A DNA stretch of 64,000 nt from Frankia sp. QA3 (GTDB taxonomy: Bacteria > Actinomycetota > Actinomycetes > Frankiales > Frankiaceae): NCBI RefSeq assembly GCF_000262465.1, contig NZ_CM001489.1, positions 4,098,028 through 4,162,027 on the forward strand. The letters run 5' to 3'. The notes beneath the pieces are model-generated. The model saw nothing but the letters and a program-made list of their open reading frames with translations, had not been told where the DNA came from and searched no databases. Both the position numbers and the translations under genes were made by a program. Below are positions 27,590 through 35,928 of this stretch, in pieces (positions within the stretch are counted from its first letter, which is position 1; every line of letters begins with the position of its first letter).

Positions 27590-28639
27590 ATGGACATCGG
27601 CGCCATGACGTTCGGCACGCTGCTGACCGACCCGTACACCGGTGCGCGTGTCACGCAGCGCGAGCGCCTGTCAGAGGTCGTCGAGGGCGCCGTGCTGGCG
27701 GAGCAGCTTGGTTTCGCCTGGTACGCCCTCGGCGAGCACCACTTCGGCGAGCGCGATCTCATCCCCTCGCCGCAGGTGGTGCTGGGCGCGATCGCCGAGC
27801 GCACCACGTCGATCAAGGTGGGCACCGCGACGACGTTGGTGGCGAATCGAGACCCGGTGCTCGTGGCCGAGGACTACGCCACGCTCGACCTGCTCAGCGA
27901 CGGCCGCTTGCAGCTGATCGCCGGAGCGTCGTTCTACGAGGCGCCCTACGAGGTGTTCGGCCAGGATCCGGCGAGCAAGCCGGCCCGCAAGCGTGAGAAC
28001 CTCGAGCTGATCCTCCGGCTGTGGTCCGAGGATCGCGTCAGCTGGGAGGGGCAGTTCCGGCCGCCGCTGCGCGATGTGCACCTGCAGCCCCGGCTCGTGC
28101 AGACCGAGCCGCCGGTGTGGGTCAGCGGCGGAGCGAAGCCGGACTCGATCCACCTCGCGGTCGATCTCGGCCTGCCCATGGTGATGGGGACGGTCGCGCG
28201 GTCACCGGAGGTCAACGCGCCGATGTTCGCCCTCTACCGCGAGCTGTGGGCGCAAAGCGGGCGCCCGCCGCAGGCCGCGCGCACCGGCGCCGCGAGCCAC
28301 GTCTTCGTGGCCGAAACCAGTCAGCAGGCGCGCGCGCAGTGGCGCGAGTACCTCGCCAACTACTTCCGCGACGCAACAATACCCAAGGACGCGACTCGCC
28401 CGGAGTTCGACTTCGACGCGCTGATCGCCGGGCAGGCGATCTGCGGCAGCCCGGCCGAGGTCGTCGACAAGATCGGGCGCATGCACGAGCTGTGGGGCCA
28501 CGACCTGCACCTGCTGACCATCGATCTCGGTGGGATTCCCGCCCGCACCGTCGCGAAGGCGATGGAGCTCGTGGGCAGTGAGGTCATCCCGCAGGTGGCG
28601 GGCCTCGGCAGCGCCGCCCGGGTGGCCGCGGATGCTTGA
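27590..28639 (+). CDS. LLM-class flavin-dependent monooxygenase
   Basis: 349 residues of the bacterial luciferase/alkanesulfonate monooxygenase family: W-Y-A-L-G-E-H-H-F near residue 48, a T-A-T-T-L-V-A-N-R-D-P-V block, DLLSDGRLQLIAGASFYEAP and VSGGAKPDSIHLA. Members use FMNH2 or F420H2 to oxidise a substrate. Clustering with a peptide/nickel-type importer recalls the KPN_01854-01858 arrangement named in TIGRFAMs, which I cite from memory. It follows the ATPase by four bases. A sulfonate or other organosulfur substrate is inferred from the neighbours only. Confidence 0.9.
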   Translation: MDIGAMTFGTLLTDPYTGARVTQRERLSEVVEGAVLAEQLGFAWYALGEHHFGERDLIPSPQVVLGAIAERTTSIKVGTATTLVANRDPVLVAEDYATLDLLSDGRLQLIAGASFYEAPYEVFGQDPASKPARKRENLELILRLWSEDRVSWEGQFRPPLRDVHLQPRLVQTEPPVWVSGGAKPDSIHLAVDLGLPMVMGTVARSPEVNAPMFALYRELWAQSGRPPQAARTGAASHVFVAETSQQARAQWREYLANYFRDATIPKDATRPEFDFDALIAGQAICGSPAEVVDKIGRMHELWGHDLHLLTIDLGGIPARTVAKAMELVGSEVIPQVAGLGSAARVAADA

Positions 28640-29033
28640 TCCCGAGGTCCGGCGGCTCGCGCAGGCGCGCTCCGACGTCACGCTGGCGACGCTCATGCCC
28701 GACGGTCAGCCGCACACGAGCATCGTCTGGGCGCACGCCGACGACGAGCACCTGCTGATCGGCACCAGCACCACGCTGCAGAAGTACCGCAACGTCGTCG
28801 CCGACCCGCGCGTCTCGGTGCTGATCATCGACCCCGACAACACACAACGCTACGTCGAGGTGCGTGGCCGGGTGGTGTCTCTCGACACCGGCGCGCCGGC
28901 GCTCGACCTCGTGCAGACCACGTTCGGCAAGTGGACCGGCGGGCCGCCGCCGCCGGTGGTGCTCGAGGGTGTTGGCGAGCGCGTCCGGCTCCGGATCGCC
29001 GCCGAGCGGATCCGCTGGAAGCTCCCCCGATGA
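28632..29033 (+). CDS. PPOX-class F420/flavin-dependent protein
   Basis: 133 residues with a pyridoxamine-oxidase-like split barrel: VTLATLMPDGQPHTSIVWAH, TLQKYRNVVADPRVSVLIID and YVEVRGRVV, as in F420-dependent reductases of the Rv1155 type. It could supply reduced cofactor or reduce a product of the neighbouring monooxygenase. It overlaps the 3' end of that gene by 8 bp and the next gene by 4 bp. Confidence 0.88.
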   Translation: MLDPEVRRLAQARSDVTLATLMPDGQPHTSIVWAHADDEHLLIGTSTTLQKYRNVVADPRVSVLIIDPDNTQRYVEVRGRVVSLDTGAPALDLVQTTFGKWTGGPPPPVVLEGVGERVRLRIAAERIRWKLPR

Positions 29034-29899
29034 GCGCCCGGGTCGAGGTGGAGCCCGTCGTCACGCCGGAGTGGGTCGCGCAGCGGCTCGACGGCGTCGT
29101 CGTGGCGGACGTGCGCTGGTATCTCGATGGCCGCTCCGGCCACGCGGCCTACCTGCGCGAGCACGTGGCCGGCGCGGTCTGGGTCGACATCGACGTCGAC
29201 CTCTCCGATCAGCCGAGCGTGGCCGGTGGGCGTCACCCGCTGCCCTCGCCGGAGACGTTCGCCGAACGGCTGGGGGCGCTGGGCATCGCCGACGACGACA
29301 TCGTCGTCGCCTACGACGACCAGGGCGGCGGGTTCGCCGCGCGGCTCGTCTGGCTGCTGCGGTCCCTCGGACAGCCCGCGGCGCTGCTCGACGGTGGGCT
29401 GGACGGTTGGCCGGGAGCGCGCGAGGCGGGTCCGGTCACGCGCGCGCCGGTCGTGCGCCGCCCGCGGCCGTGGCCCGCACGCCTGTTGCGCAGCGCCGAC
29501 GAGGTCCAGGCAGCGGCGGCTGGCGACGCAGCCGTCGTGCTCGATGCACGCGCCACCGGACGCTATTCGGGCGCCGACGTCTTGCCAGGCGAGTCGCGCC
29601 TCGGCCACGTGCCGGGTGCGCGTAGCGCGCCCTGGGCGGACAACCTGCGCCGCGACGGCTCGTTTCGATCGGCCGCCGAGCTGCGGGAACGCTTCGCGGC
29701 GCTGGGCGCCGTCGATGCCGACGAGGTGATCGTCTACTGCGGCTCGGGCGTCACCGCCTGCCACGACCTGCTGGCGCTCGAGCGCGCCGGGCTGCCCGCC
29801 GGCGCGCTGTACCCCGGCTCCTGGTCGGCCTGGTCGGCCGACGAGACACGACCGGTCGCGACCGGCGAGGAGCCCGACGGAACCCCGACCAGCACGTGA
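29030..29899 (+). CDS. Thiosulfate/3-mercaptopyruvate sulfurtransferase (rhodanese)
   Basis: 289 residues with two rhodanese domains. The N-terminal inactive domain has VVVADVRWYLDGRSGHAAYL and an H-V-A-G-A-V-W-V-D-I-D block. The catalytic domain has VVLDARATGRYSG, GHVPGARSAPW and the active-site loop YCGSGVTACH with Cys near residue 240. The ATGA overlap with the previous gene shows it belongs to the operon and points to sulfur chemistry as the operon's purpose. Confidence 0.92.
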   Translation: MSARVEVEPVVTPEWVAQRLDGVVVADVRWYLDGRSGHAAYLREHVAGAVWVDIDVDLSDQPSVAGGRHPLPSPETFAERLGALGIADDDIVVAYDDQGGGFAARLVWLLRSLGQPAALLDGGLDGWPGAREAGPVTRAPVVRRPRPWPARLLRSADEVQAAAAGDAAVVLDARATGRYSGADVLPGESRLGHVPGARSAPWADNLRRDGSFRSAAELRERFAALGAVDADEVIVYCGSGVTACHDLLALERAGLPAGALYPGSWSAWSADETRPVATGEEPDGTPTST

Positions 29900-29991
29900 C
29901 GGACCACCCGATCGCTCAGCGGGCCGCCCGTGCGGTCGTCATGCGCCCCAGTCGGGCCCGATGATCGGGCGGAAAGACGACGCCGCCTGCA

Positions 29992-30025
29992 TTGTCAGTG
30001 GTACTCGGTTGTCAGTGGCACTCAG
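29992..30025. repeat. Tandem 17-bp direct repeat upstream of the MarR gene
   Basis: TTGTCAGTGGTACTCGG (29992-30008) is followed directly by TTGTCAGTGGCACTCAG (30009-30025), differing at two positions. It lies 40 bp before the MarR start and may be a regulator-binding array. Confidence 0.7.
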
Positions 30026-30061
30026 TCCGGCGTCGTCACGGCGTAAACTAAGGTTTGATTC

Positions 30062-30547
30062 ATGGGTGCGACGACCGAGCCAACCACCAGGGACCCGCAG
30101 GTGGACGGCGAGCCAAGGCTTGCGGACGCGCTCGTGCAGTTCGCGCACCTGATCGACCGTCTGTTTGCCGATGCCGGCCGCGCCCACGGGCTGACGCCAC
30201 AGCAGGTCCAGTTGCTGTGCGAGCTCATCCCGGGGCCGGTCGGCATGACGGAGCTGACCGGGACGCTGCACGTCGAGCGCTCGAGTCTGACCGGCCTGGT
30301 GGACCGGGTCGAACGTCGGGGCCTCGTGCAGCGCGTCCGCCAGGCCGCCGACCGACGCGTCATCCAGATCGCGTTGACCGCGAAAGGCGCGCGACTCGCG
30401 ATGAAGTCCTACGACAGCGTCACCGCGAAGGTCGCGGAAATCACCAGCGGTGTGGCGCCGGCCAACGCGACACGCCTGGCGGCGATCGTCGCGGGCATCC
30501 TGGCCGACAACGGGGTGCCGATCATCTCCGGGCCCGAAGTGCGCTAG
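30062..30547 (+). CDS. MarR-family transcriptional regulator
   Basis: 161 residues with the MarR winged helix: GLTPQQVQLLCELIPGPVGM, LHVERSSLTGLVDRVERRGL and the wing RQAADRRVIQIALTAKGARL. It lies 160 bp after the rhodanese gene with its own upstream region (tandem 17-bp repeats and an AAACTAAGGTTT half-palindrome), so it is likely autoregulated and may control the ABC/monooxygenase operon. It is the last gene before the left border of the island. Confidence 0.92.
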   Translation: MGATTEPTTRDPQVDGEPRLADALVQFAHLIDRLFADAGRAHGLTPQQVQLLCELIPGPVGMTELTGTLHVERSSLTGLVDRVERRGLVQRVRQAADRRVIQIALTAKGARLAMKSYDSVTAKVAEITSGVAPANATRLAAIVAGILADNGVPIISGPEVR

Positions 30548-30678
30548 GAACCCGTTCGCCGGCAGGTCGGCGAGCTGGTCGGCGACTGTGCCGAGGTCCA
30601 GCCCTACTCGAACCCGGGCGGGTCGAGCGAAGCTCGACGCCGGGGGGGCTCGGAGGGTCGTCCCCCCGAAAAAAATCG

Positions 30679-30724
30679 CGGCCCGCCGGGAAGCTGGACA
30701 AAGTCCAGCGATCACGGCGGGCCG
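30679..30724. repeat. Nested perfect hairpins next to the left attachment site
   Basis: CGGCCCGCC (30679-30687) pairs with GGCGGGCCG (30716-30724), and inside lies GCTGGAC-AAA-GTCCAGC (30693-30709). The structure ends four bases before the attachment repeat at 30729. It may be a terminator or a recombination arm site. Confidence 0.6.
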
Positions 30725-30728
30725 GCTC

Positions 30729-30753
30729 GTGGAGGTGGCGGGAATCGAACCCG
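30729..30753. repeat. Left attachment repeat (copy of tmRNA 3' end)
   Basis: 25 bp identical to the acceptor/T-arm end of ssrA, beginning GTGGAGGTGGCGGGAATCGA. The sequence on its right does not fold as a tRNA or tmRNA, so it is only a fragment, as expected for an att site. Confidence 0.85.
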
Positions 30754-31333
30754 ATCCTGACCCGAGCGGCGAAGATCGGAAGTAGCTGAAACCACTGTCT
30801 CGCAACGGCTCGTAGATCGATCTTGATCACTGGCGACCGGTCGAAATTGCCCAGAAGCGGGACCGCTCTGGGTGCCAACTGGGTACCAGGAGCGGTCTTC
30901 ACACTTGATCGGCAGAGGCTGCGTCGACGCTACTCTCCGTAGCTGGAGATGATGTTAACTCTGGATGGGATAGCCGCCCGCTCCTACCCGCCGACGGCCC
31001 AGCCGCCTCGGCGAGCACCGACACTGTCTTGCCGTCGGATCGAGTGATCCTCTCGAGGGTCCGAACCGGCGGACGGGACGCAAGATCTTCTAATATGCGT
31101 GCCCAGGCCCGAGCGACGGCGGGACGCATGCTGTCCGATGGCCGGCGGATGGTGAGCGCGGAGGACGGGCTTGGCACGCTGGCGCGGTAGCGTCAGAATC
31201 CAGGCACGGAGTGAGACCTGAGGTGATTGCTACAGCAATCGGATGGTCACGCTCGGCATTGCACTCCCCTGTGCGTTACTGCATGATGGCGGCGTGACGT
31301 CCACTGTCCGGTATTGCCTGGGTATCTGCTGAC
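30754..31333. other. Left end of the island, no gene seen
   Basis: 580 bp without a convincing gene. One minus-strand frame (30899-31177) has no recognisable motif and is not called. The kinase promoter should lie at the right end. Confidence 0.45.
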
Positions 31334-33100
31334 GTGTCGACCAATGCTTGGGGCGATCCCAGCGGGCTGGCGAGCGGCGTACAGCGGTTCGGGCCCAACG
31401 GACCGCAGCCTGTCGGAGGCCCGGCGTTCACGCCGTTGACCCCGAACGACCCTCGCGAGGTCAACGGGTACCTGCTTCGGGCCCGGATCGGCGAGGGCGG
31501 CATGGGCTCGGTCTACCTTTCCTACACTCCTGGCGGCCGGCCGGTGGCACTGAAGATCGCTCGGGCGGAGTTCGCCGCCGATCCCGAGTTCCGCCGCCGC
31601 TTCGAGCGAGAAGTGACCATCGCTCAGCAGGTACAGGGCCCCTATACCGCCCCCGTGATCGACTGCGACCCGCACGCGGTACGGCCGTGGCTGGCCACCG
31701 CCTATGTCGCCGCGCCCTCCCTCGCCGCTGCCGTCGCCCGGCAGGGCCCCCTGCCCGCGGAGACCACCCTCGTCCTGATCGCCGGCGTCGCCGAGGCGCT
31801 GCAGTCGATTCATCTCGCTGGGGTCATCCACCGGGACCTCAAACCAGCCAACGTCATCCTCGCGGCGGACGGCCCGCGGGTCATCGACTTCGGTATCTCG
31901 CGAGCGGTCGAGGCCTCGTCCGCGGCGCTCACCCAGACCGGGGCGCGGATCGGCACACCCGCGTTCATGGCTCCCGAGCATGTTCAGGGCAGGGCCCTCG
32001 ACTCGCCCGGCGACATCTTCTCCCTCGGCTCCACCGCCTACTACGCGGTCACCGGCGAGTACCCGTTCGGCGGCGATGCAGCGGTGTTTTACCGCATCGT
32101 GAACGAACAGCCCGACTGGGACCGCTGCCCGGAGCAGGTCCGGGAGCTGCTGGCACGCTGCGTGCAGAAGGATCCGTCCACGCGCCCCACCCCGATGGCC
32201 CTGATCGAGCTGTGCCGGGAAGCGTCCACCGACGAGCGACTACGCATCGGCGAAGGCTGGCTGCCGCCCACCGTCCGCGCGGACCTCACTCGCTATCTGC
32301 TTCCCCGCTCCGAGCAGTTCCCTCCCGCTCTGTCGGCCGCAGCCTCCCAGCCGCCCACGCCACCGCCCCCTACGTGGAATCAGTCGGCCAGGGGACCTGG
32401 CCCCGTGCCCCGGCACCTACTGCCGTGGCTGGTCAGTGCGGTCAGCGTGGCGGTGCTCGCGGCGGTCGTCATCGCTCTGCTCGTGAGATCGGGCGATTCG
32501 CCATCGGATCAGAAGAACCTCAGCGCCGCCGATGGATTCGCCGCCACGAGCGAGACCGGCACGCCGCGCTCGAGCCCGGCCTCGAAATCGAGCGCGAAGC
32601 CGCCTTCGAACCCGACGCCGGCCGCCCCCACCAGCTCTCAGGACGTCAACCTCTACCTCGCTAATTTCACCGGCCTGGGAGCAGTGGGCACAGTAAAATC
32701 GGAACCGATCACCATGAACGGGCAGGACATGGCCCACAGCATTTCAATCCAACCACTCTGGTACGAATTCACCAACGATAAGGAATTGGGGAAGATCGAG
32801 TACGATTTGGGTCGCCATTACCGCCAGCTCCGGACGACAATCGGGCTTTCCGACGATTCCGACAGTGACGCCGTGTATGAGGTTCAGATCGACGGCGACG
32901 GCCGGCAACTCGCTGACACGACGGTGCGCCTCGGCAGCCCAGTACCGATCGACCTCGACATGTCGGGCATCCTGCGACTACGATTCGTGATCACGCATAC
33001 GGCTGGAGACACCTCCGATGACGTGAGAATTCATGCACATTCGCGGGTGGTCCTCGGAGCCGCCCAGGTGACCGGACCACATGGTCAGACGCCAAGCTGA
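31334..33100 (+). CDS. Transmembrane Ser/Thr protein kinase with extracellular NPCBM-like domain
   Basis: 588 residues. Kinase domain at ~45-300: G-loop IGEGGMGSVY (52-61), Lys74 in VALK, HRDLKPAN (166-173), DFG (185-187) and APE in MAPEHV. A Pro-rich linker, one membrane helix at about 358-382 (LLPWLVSAVSVAVLAAVVIA), a Ser/Pro-rich stretch and a C-terminal beta domain follow (YLANFTGLGAV ... ITMNGQDMAHSISI ... YDLGRHYRQLRTTIGLSDDS), which resembles NPCBM carbohydrate-binding modules. This implies an outward sensor with inward kinase. It may signal to the lanthipeptide locus (inference). Confidence 0.9.
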   Translation: MSTNAWGDPSGLASGVQRFGPNGPQPVGGPAFTPLTPNDPREVNGYLLRARIGEGGMGSVYLSYTPGGRPVALKIARAEFAADPEFRRRFEREVTIAQQVQGPYTAPVIDCDPHAVRPWLATAYVAAPSLAAAVARQGPLPAETTLVLIAGVAEALQSIHLAGVIHRDLKPANVILAADGPRVIDFGISRAVEASSAALTQTGARIGTPAFMAPEHVQGRALDSPGDIFSLGSTAYYAVTGEYPFGGDAAVFYRIVNEQPDWDRCPEQVRELLARCVQKDPSTRPTPMALIELCREASTDERLRIGEGWLPPTVRADLTRYLLPRSEQFPPALSAAASQPPTPPPPTWNQSARGPGPVPRHLLPWLVSAVSVAVLAAVVIALLVRSGDSPSDQKNLSAADGFAATSETGTPRSSPASKSSAKPPSNPTPAAPTSSQDVNLYLANFTGLGAVGTVKSEPITMNGQDMAHSISIQPLWYEFTNDKELGKIEYDLGRHYRQLRTTIGLSDDSDSDAVYEVQIDGDGRQLADTTVRLGSPVPIDLDMSGILRLRFVITHTAGDTSDDVRIHAHSRVVLGAAQVTGPHGQTPS

Positions 33101-33417
33101 TCGCATGTGCATCGAGGCCGATACTCAGCGATTTCGTGGCCCATACGGTGCGTTTTCTCAGTGGAAGCGCATTGCGCCGCACGGGACAATCGCTCGCTCG
33201 CCATGGCCACGAACACCCCACTAAAAAGGTGCAGAGTCGGAGTGGCTGCCACCGGGAAACGAGGATACCTCCCGCTTGAGGGGACCCCGGGGCCGAGTGG
33301 GGCGGATCGAAACCGACAAAACGGGGTTCTATTTCCATAGTGACACCGCTACAGATAGTCTATCCTTGATGCAGCAGCAATGCTGCTGTCCGGGACAGGG
33401 AAGGAGCCTTCCGCTTC
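33101..33417. promoter_or_regulatory. Intergenic region with stacked palindromes before the XRE gene
   Basis: Three short perfect inverted repeats precede the XRE start: GATAGTCTATC (33354-33364), CAGCAGC-AAT-GCTGCTG (33372-33388) and GGAAGG-AG-CCTTCC (33399-33412). The last one contains the AAGGAG ribosome site, so translation could be controlled by its folding. The first could be an operator. The remaining 250 bp shows nothing. Confidence 0.55.
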
Positions 33418-34884
33418 ATGGGTAGGCCGGCCGGTCGTGTCGAGCAGGATGAGTTGCGGTCTCGGATGCGCGCGGCGGGGATGAGCCACGACGAGATCGC
33501 CGTGGAGTTCGCCCGCCGCTACCGGCTACGGCCCCGCGTCGCTCACCGGGTCGCACGCGGCTTGTCGCAGACGCAGGCCGCGGCCAATCTCAATGTCCAC
33601 GCCGCCCGCCTGGGGATGGACTCCGCGGGCAGGGCCCCGATGACCGGCTCGAAGTTGTCCGAACTGGAGAACTGGCCCCTGCCGTTGCGGCGCCGCCCCA
33701 CTCCCCGGATCCTCGCTCTGCTCGCCGAGGTCTATGACACCAGTATCCACAACCTGCTCGACCTCGACGACCGCGAGAACATGCCCCCGGCGGACCTCAT
33801 GGTCATCAGCCAGATCGGAAACGGGCCATTACCAGCGGCGCACCACGCCGTTGCAGGCGGGGCCGCGCAGGAAGCTCTGATCGACGGCAGCATCGTCTCG
33901 ACGACCGCCGCGATCGACAACAGCGAGCGTGAACGCCCGTCCGCCCCGGTGCTGGGGTCAGATGTTTTCGATGAGATGTCAGCTATCGGCGTGGACGGCA
34001 TCGATTCGGTGGAGCACTGGGTCGAGCTGTTGAGTCTGGTCGCCGGGAAGTCCAGCGTCAGCGGGGCCGGTTCCGTCTGGGGTCTGGCCCGCAGGCAGCT
34101 TGCCCTGCTCGATGCGTGCCGTCGGATGTCGACGCTGGAGAACCGCCAGCTTCTTGCGGTCCAGGCCCGGTGGTCGGAGTTTCTCTCCTGGCTGGCAGAC
34201 AACCTCGGACGTGCGCGGGCTGGGCGCAAATGGGCCGAGCTGGCGTTCAGCCAGGCCACCGAGGCGGGCGACCATCGCACTGCCAGCTATGTCCTGATGC
34301 GACGGGCGCAGCAGGCTGCTGATCAGGGACGCGGCGGGGAAGCCGTGGCGCTCGGAGAAGGCGCGGCTAGCCTCGACTCCAGCAGCGTGTGTACCGCCGC
34401 GCTGTGCCTCGTCCGCCAGGCGCACGGCCATGCCCTCAACCGCGACGCCACCGCTTCCAGGGCTGCCATCCGACAGGCTGATCTGCTACTGGCCAGCGTC
34501 GAACCGGATCCGGACCCGCTGGATGGCCACTGCACGGACCTTTACGTAGCGGCCTACGAGGGTCGCTGCCGGCTGCTGCTCGGCGATCTGGACGGATCGA
34601 CGCGGATACTGGAAGAGGTCCTGGCAGCCTGGCCGGCAGGGCTGAGTCAGGATGAGGTCATGTGGAGGGCCTGGCTTGCGGACGCGCACACCGCGGCCGG
34701 ACGCGCGGCCGAGGCAGGGGCCGAGGGACTACGTGCGCTGGAACTCGCCCAGGCCATGGGCTCCACACGCGCCGACACCCTGCTCGACGGCATGGCGGGA
34801 GCACTCGCGGAAAACGATCGGGTGGTGGAGGTCGGCCAGTTCCTCGCCGCGCGCCGGGTCGTGAGCGCCGCCAGGAGGAGATAG
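33418..34884 (+). CDS. XRE-family regulator with TPR-like C-terminal region
   Basis: 488 residues. An N-terminal HTH with an extended form (MSHDEIAVEFARRYRLRPRV, then AHRVARGLSQTQAAANLN, and K-L-S-E-L-E-N-W-P) is followed by ~370 residues of helical repeats (AELAFSQATEAGDHRTASYV, A-L-C-L-V-R-Q-A-H-G-H-A, GRAAEAGAEGLRALELAQAM). This layout is common in actinobacterial regulators beside RiPP and other specialised-metabolite genes. It ends 8 bases before the creatininase-like gene, so the two are one operon, upstream of the precursor gene. Confidence 0.85.
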   Translation: MGRPAGRVEQDELRSRMRAAGMSHDEIAVEFARRYRLRPRVAHRVARGLSQTQAAANLNVHAARLGMDSAGRAPMTGSKLSELENWPLPLRRRPTPRILALLAEVYDTSIHNLLDLDDRENMPPADLMVISQIGNGPLPAAHHAVAGGAAQEALIDGSIVSTTAAIDNSERERPSAPVLGSDVFDEMSAIGVDGIDSVEHWVELLSLVAGKSSVSGAGSVWGLARRQLALLDACRRMSTLENRQLLAVQARWSEFLSWLADNLGRARAGRKWAELAFSQATEAGDHRTASYVLMRRAQQAADQGRGGEAVALGEGAASLDSSSVCTAALCLVRQAHGHALNRDATASRAAIRQADLLLASVEPDPDPLDGHCTDLYVAAYEGRCRLLLGDLDGSTRILEEVLAAWPAGLSQDEVMWRAWLADAHTAAGRAAEAGAEGLRALELAQAMGSTRADTLLDGMAGALAENDRVVEVGQFLAARRVVSAARRR

Positions 34885-34892
34885 CCATTCCT

Positions 34893-35603
34893 ATGATCAC
34901 CACGGCGACCAGCGTCGAGGTGGCGCGAGCCGGAGCACGGGCGGCCGTGTTGCCGGTGGGCAGCTTCGAGCAGCACGGCGCCCATCTCCCCCTCACGACG
35001 GACACCTTGATCGCCCAGGCGATCGCCGAGGCTGTGGCTGACGAGTACGGTCTGCTGCTGCTCCCGCCGGTCACGTTCTCGTGTTCCCACGAGCACGGCT
35101 CCGCGCCGGGAACAGTGAGCATCTCCTCTACCACCCTGACCGCGGTCATCCGCGACATCGCCGCGTCGCTGCGCCGATCCGATATCCCCGTGCTGGTGCT
35201 CGTCAACGGGCACGGCGGCAACTACGTTCTAAGCAACATCGTCCAGGAGGCCAACGTCGACGGGCCGGCCATGACCCTGTTCCCCGGCCGGGCTGACTGG
35301 GCGGCAGCGCGTACCGAAGCCGGGCTGGAGACCGACGGCCATGACGACATGCACGCCGGCGAGCTGGAGACCTCCATCCTTCTCCACGCGCACCCCGACG
35401 TCGTCCAGCCCGGCTGGGAAAGCGCCGACGAGGGCGGCGGCCCCCGCCCCCATCTGCTCATCCACGGCATGCAGGCATACACCCGGACCGGAGTGATCGG
35501 CCGCCCCTCGCTCGCCACCGCCGAGAAGGGCAAACGGCTGCTGGACAGCCTGGCCAGCCTGCTCGCCGACCACCTCGACGCCCTCGGACTGCCTGGCCGC
35601 TGA
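34893..35603 (+). CDS. Creatininase-family amidohydrolase / putative RiPP peptidase
   Basis: 236 residues. Metal-site motifs of the creatininase fold are present: E26-Q-H28-G, D37 in LTTD, H107 in NGHGGN and H154/E157 in MHAGELETS. The family includes creatininase, other amidohydrolases and MftE, the peptidase that trims the mycofactocin precursor. It directly precedes a lanthipeptide precursor gene in a locus that has no other protease, so a role in leader removal is a reasonable inference, not shown by sequence. The ATG is 12 bases after AGGAGGAG, and a non-ATG start nearer to it cannot be excluded. Confidence 0.85.
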   Translation: MITTATSVEVARAGARAAVLPVGSFEQHGAHLPLTTDTLIAQAIAEAVADEYGLLLLPPVTFSCSHEHGSAPGTVSISSTTLTAVIRDIAASLRRSDIPVLVLVNGHGGNYVLSNIVQEANVDGPAMTLFPGRADWAAARTEAGLETDGHDDMHAGELETSILLHAHPDVVQPGWESADEGGGPRPHLLIHGMQAYTRTGVIGRPSLATAEKGKRLLDSLASLLADHLDALGLPGR

Positions 35604-35738
35604 CCGGGCCCGCGCTGGCCTCCGTCAGCACTCCGAGCCGCGCCTGGCCACCCGAACACAGGGGCTCGTGCCCCGGCGTGTCGAGCCGTAGTAAGAGCTG
35701 TCGCGCTCGGCGTATGCGCAGGTCAGCGGCCGGCTGAG

Positions 35739-35758
35739 GGGGAAGTAAAAGCTTCCCC
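35739..35758. promoter_or_regulatory. Hairpin upstream of the lanthipeptide precursor
   Basis: GGGGAAG (35739-35745) and CTTCCCC (35752-35758) are perfect complements with a 6-nt TAAAAG loop, midway between the creatininase-like gene and the precursor. It could be a terminator or attenuator that makes the precursor transcript separate. The rest of 35604-35928 should contain the precursor promoter. Confidence 0.5.
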
Positions 35759-35928
35759 GCCGTGGGAATGGCCGTGAGTCGACGGCGCAGCATCATTACC
35801 TCTCGTTACAGCCGAAGGTCGGCGTAGCGACCCCACAGCGTCACCCGGTCCCCACTCCGCTGGGCGCCGAACGCGACGTACACCGAGAGCGACCGGCAGA
35901 CGGGGTCAACGAACGGGAGGAGAAGTAG

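Noticed and set aside
30732-30785. Short frames encoding V-E-V-A-G-I-E-P near 30735 and 49675
   Set aside because: This peptide is a well-known artefact of translating the conserved tRNA/tmRNA T-arm; it marks the att repeats instead.
30754-30830. Possible tRNA at the left att site
   Set aside because: The reverse complement beyond the 25-bp repeat does not give D-arm, anticodon or acceptor pairing.
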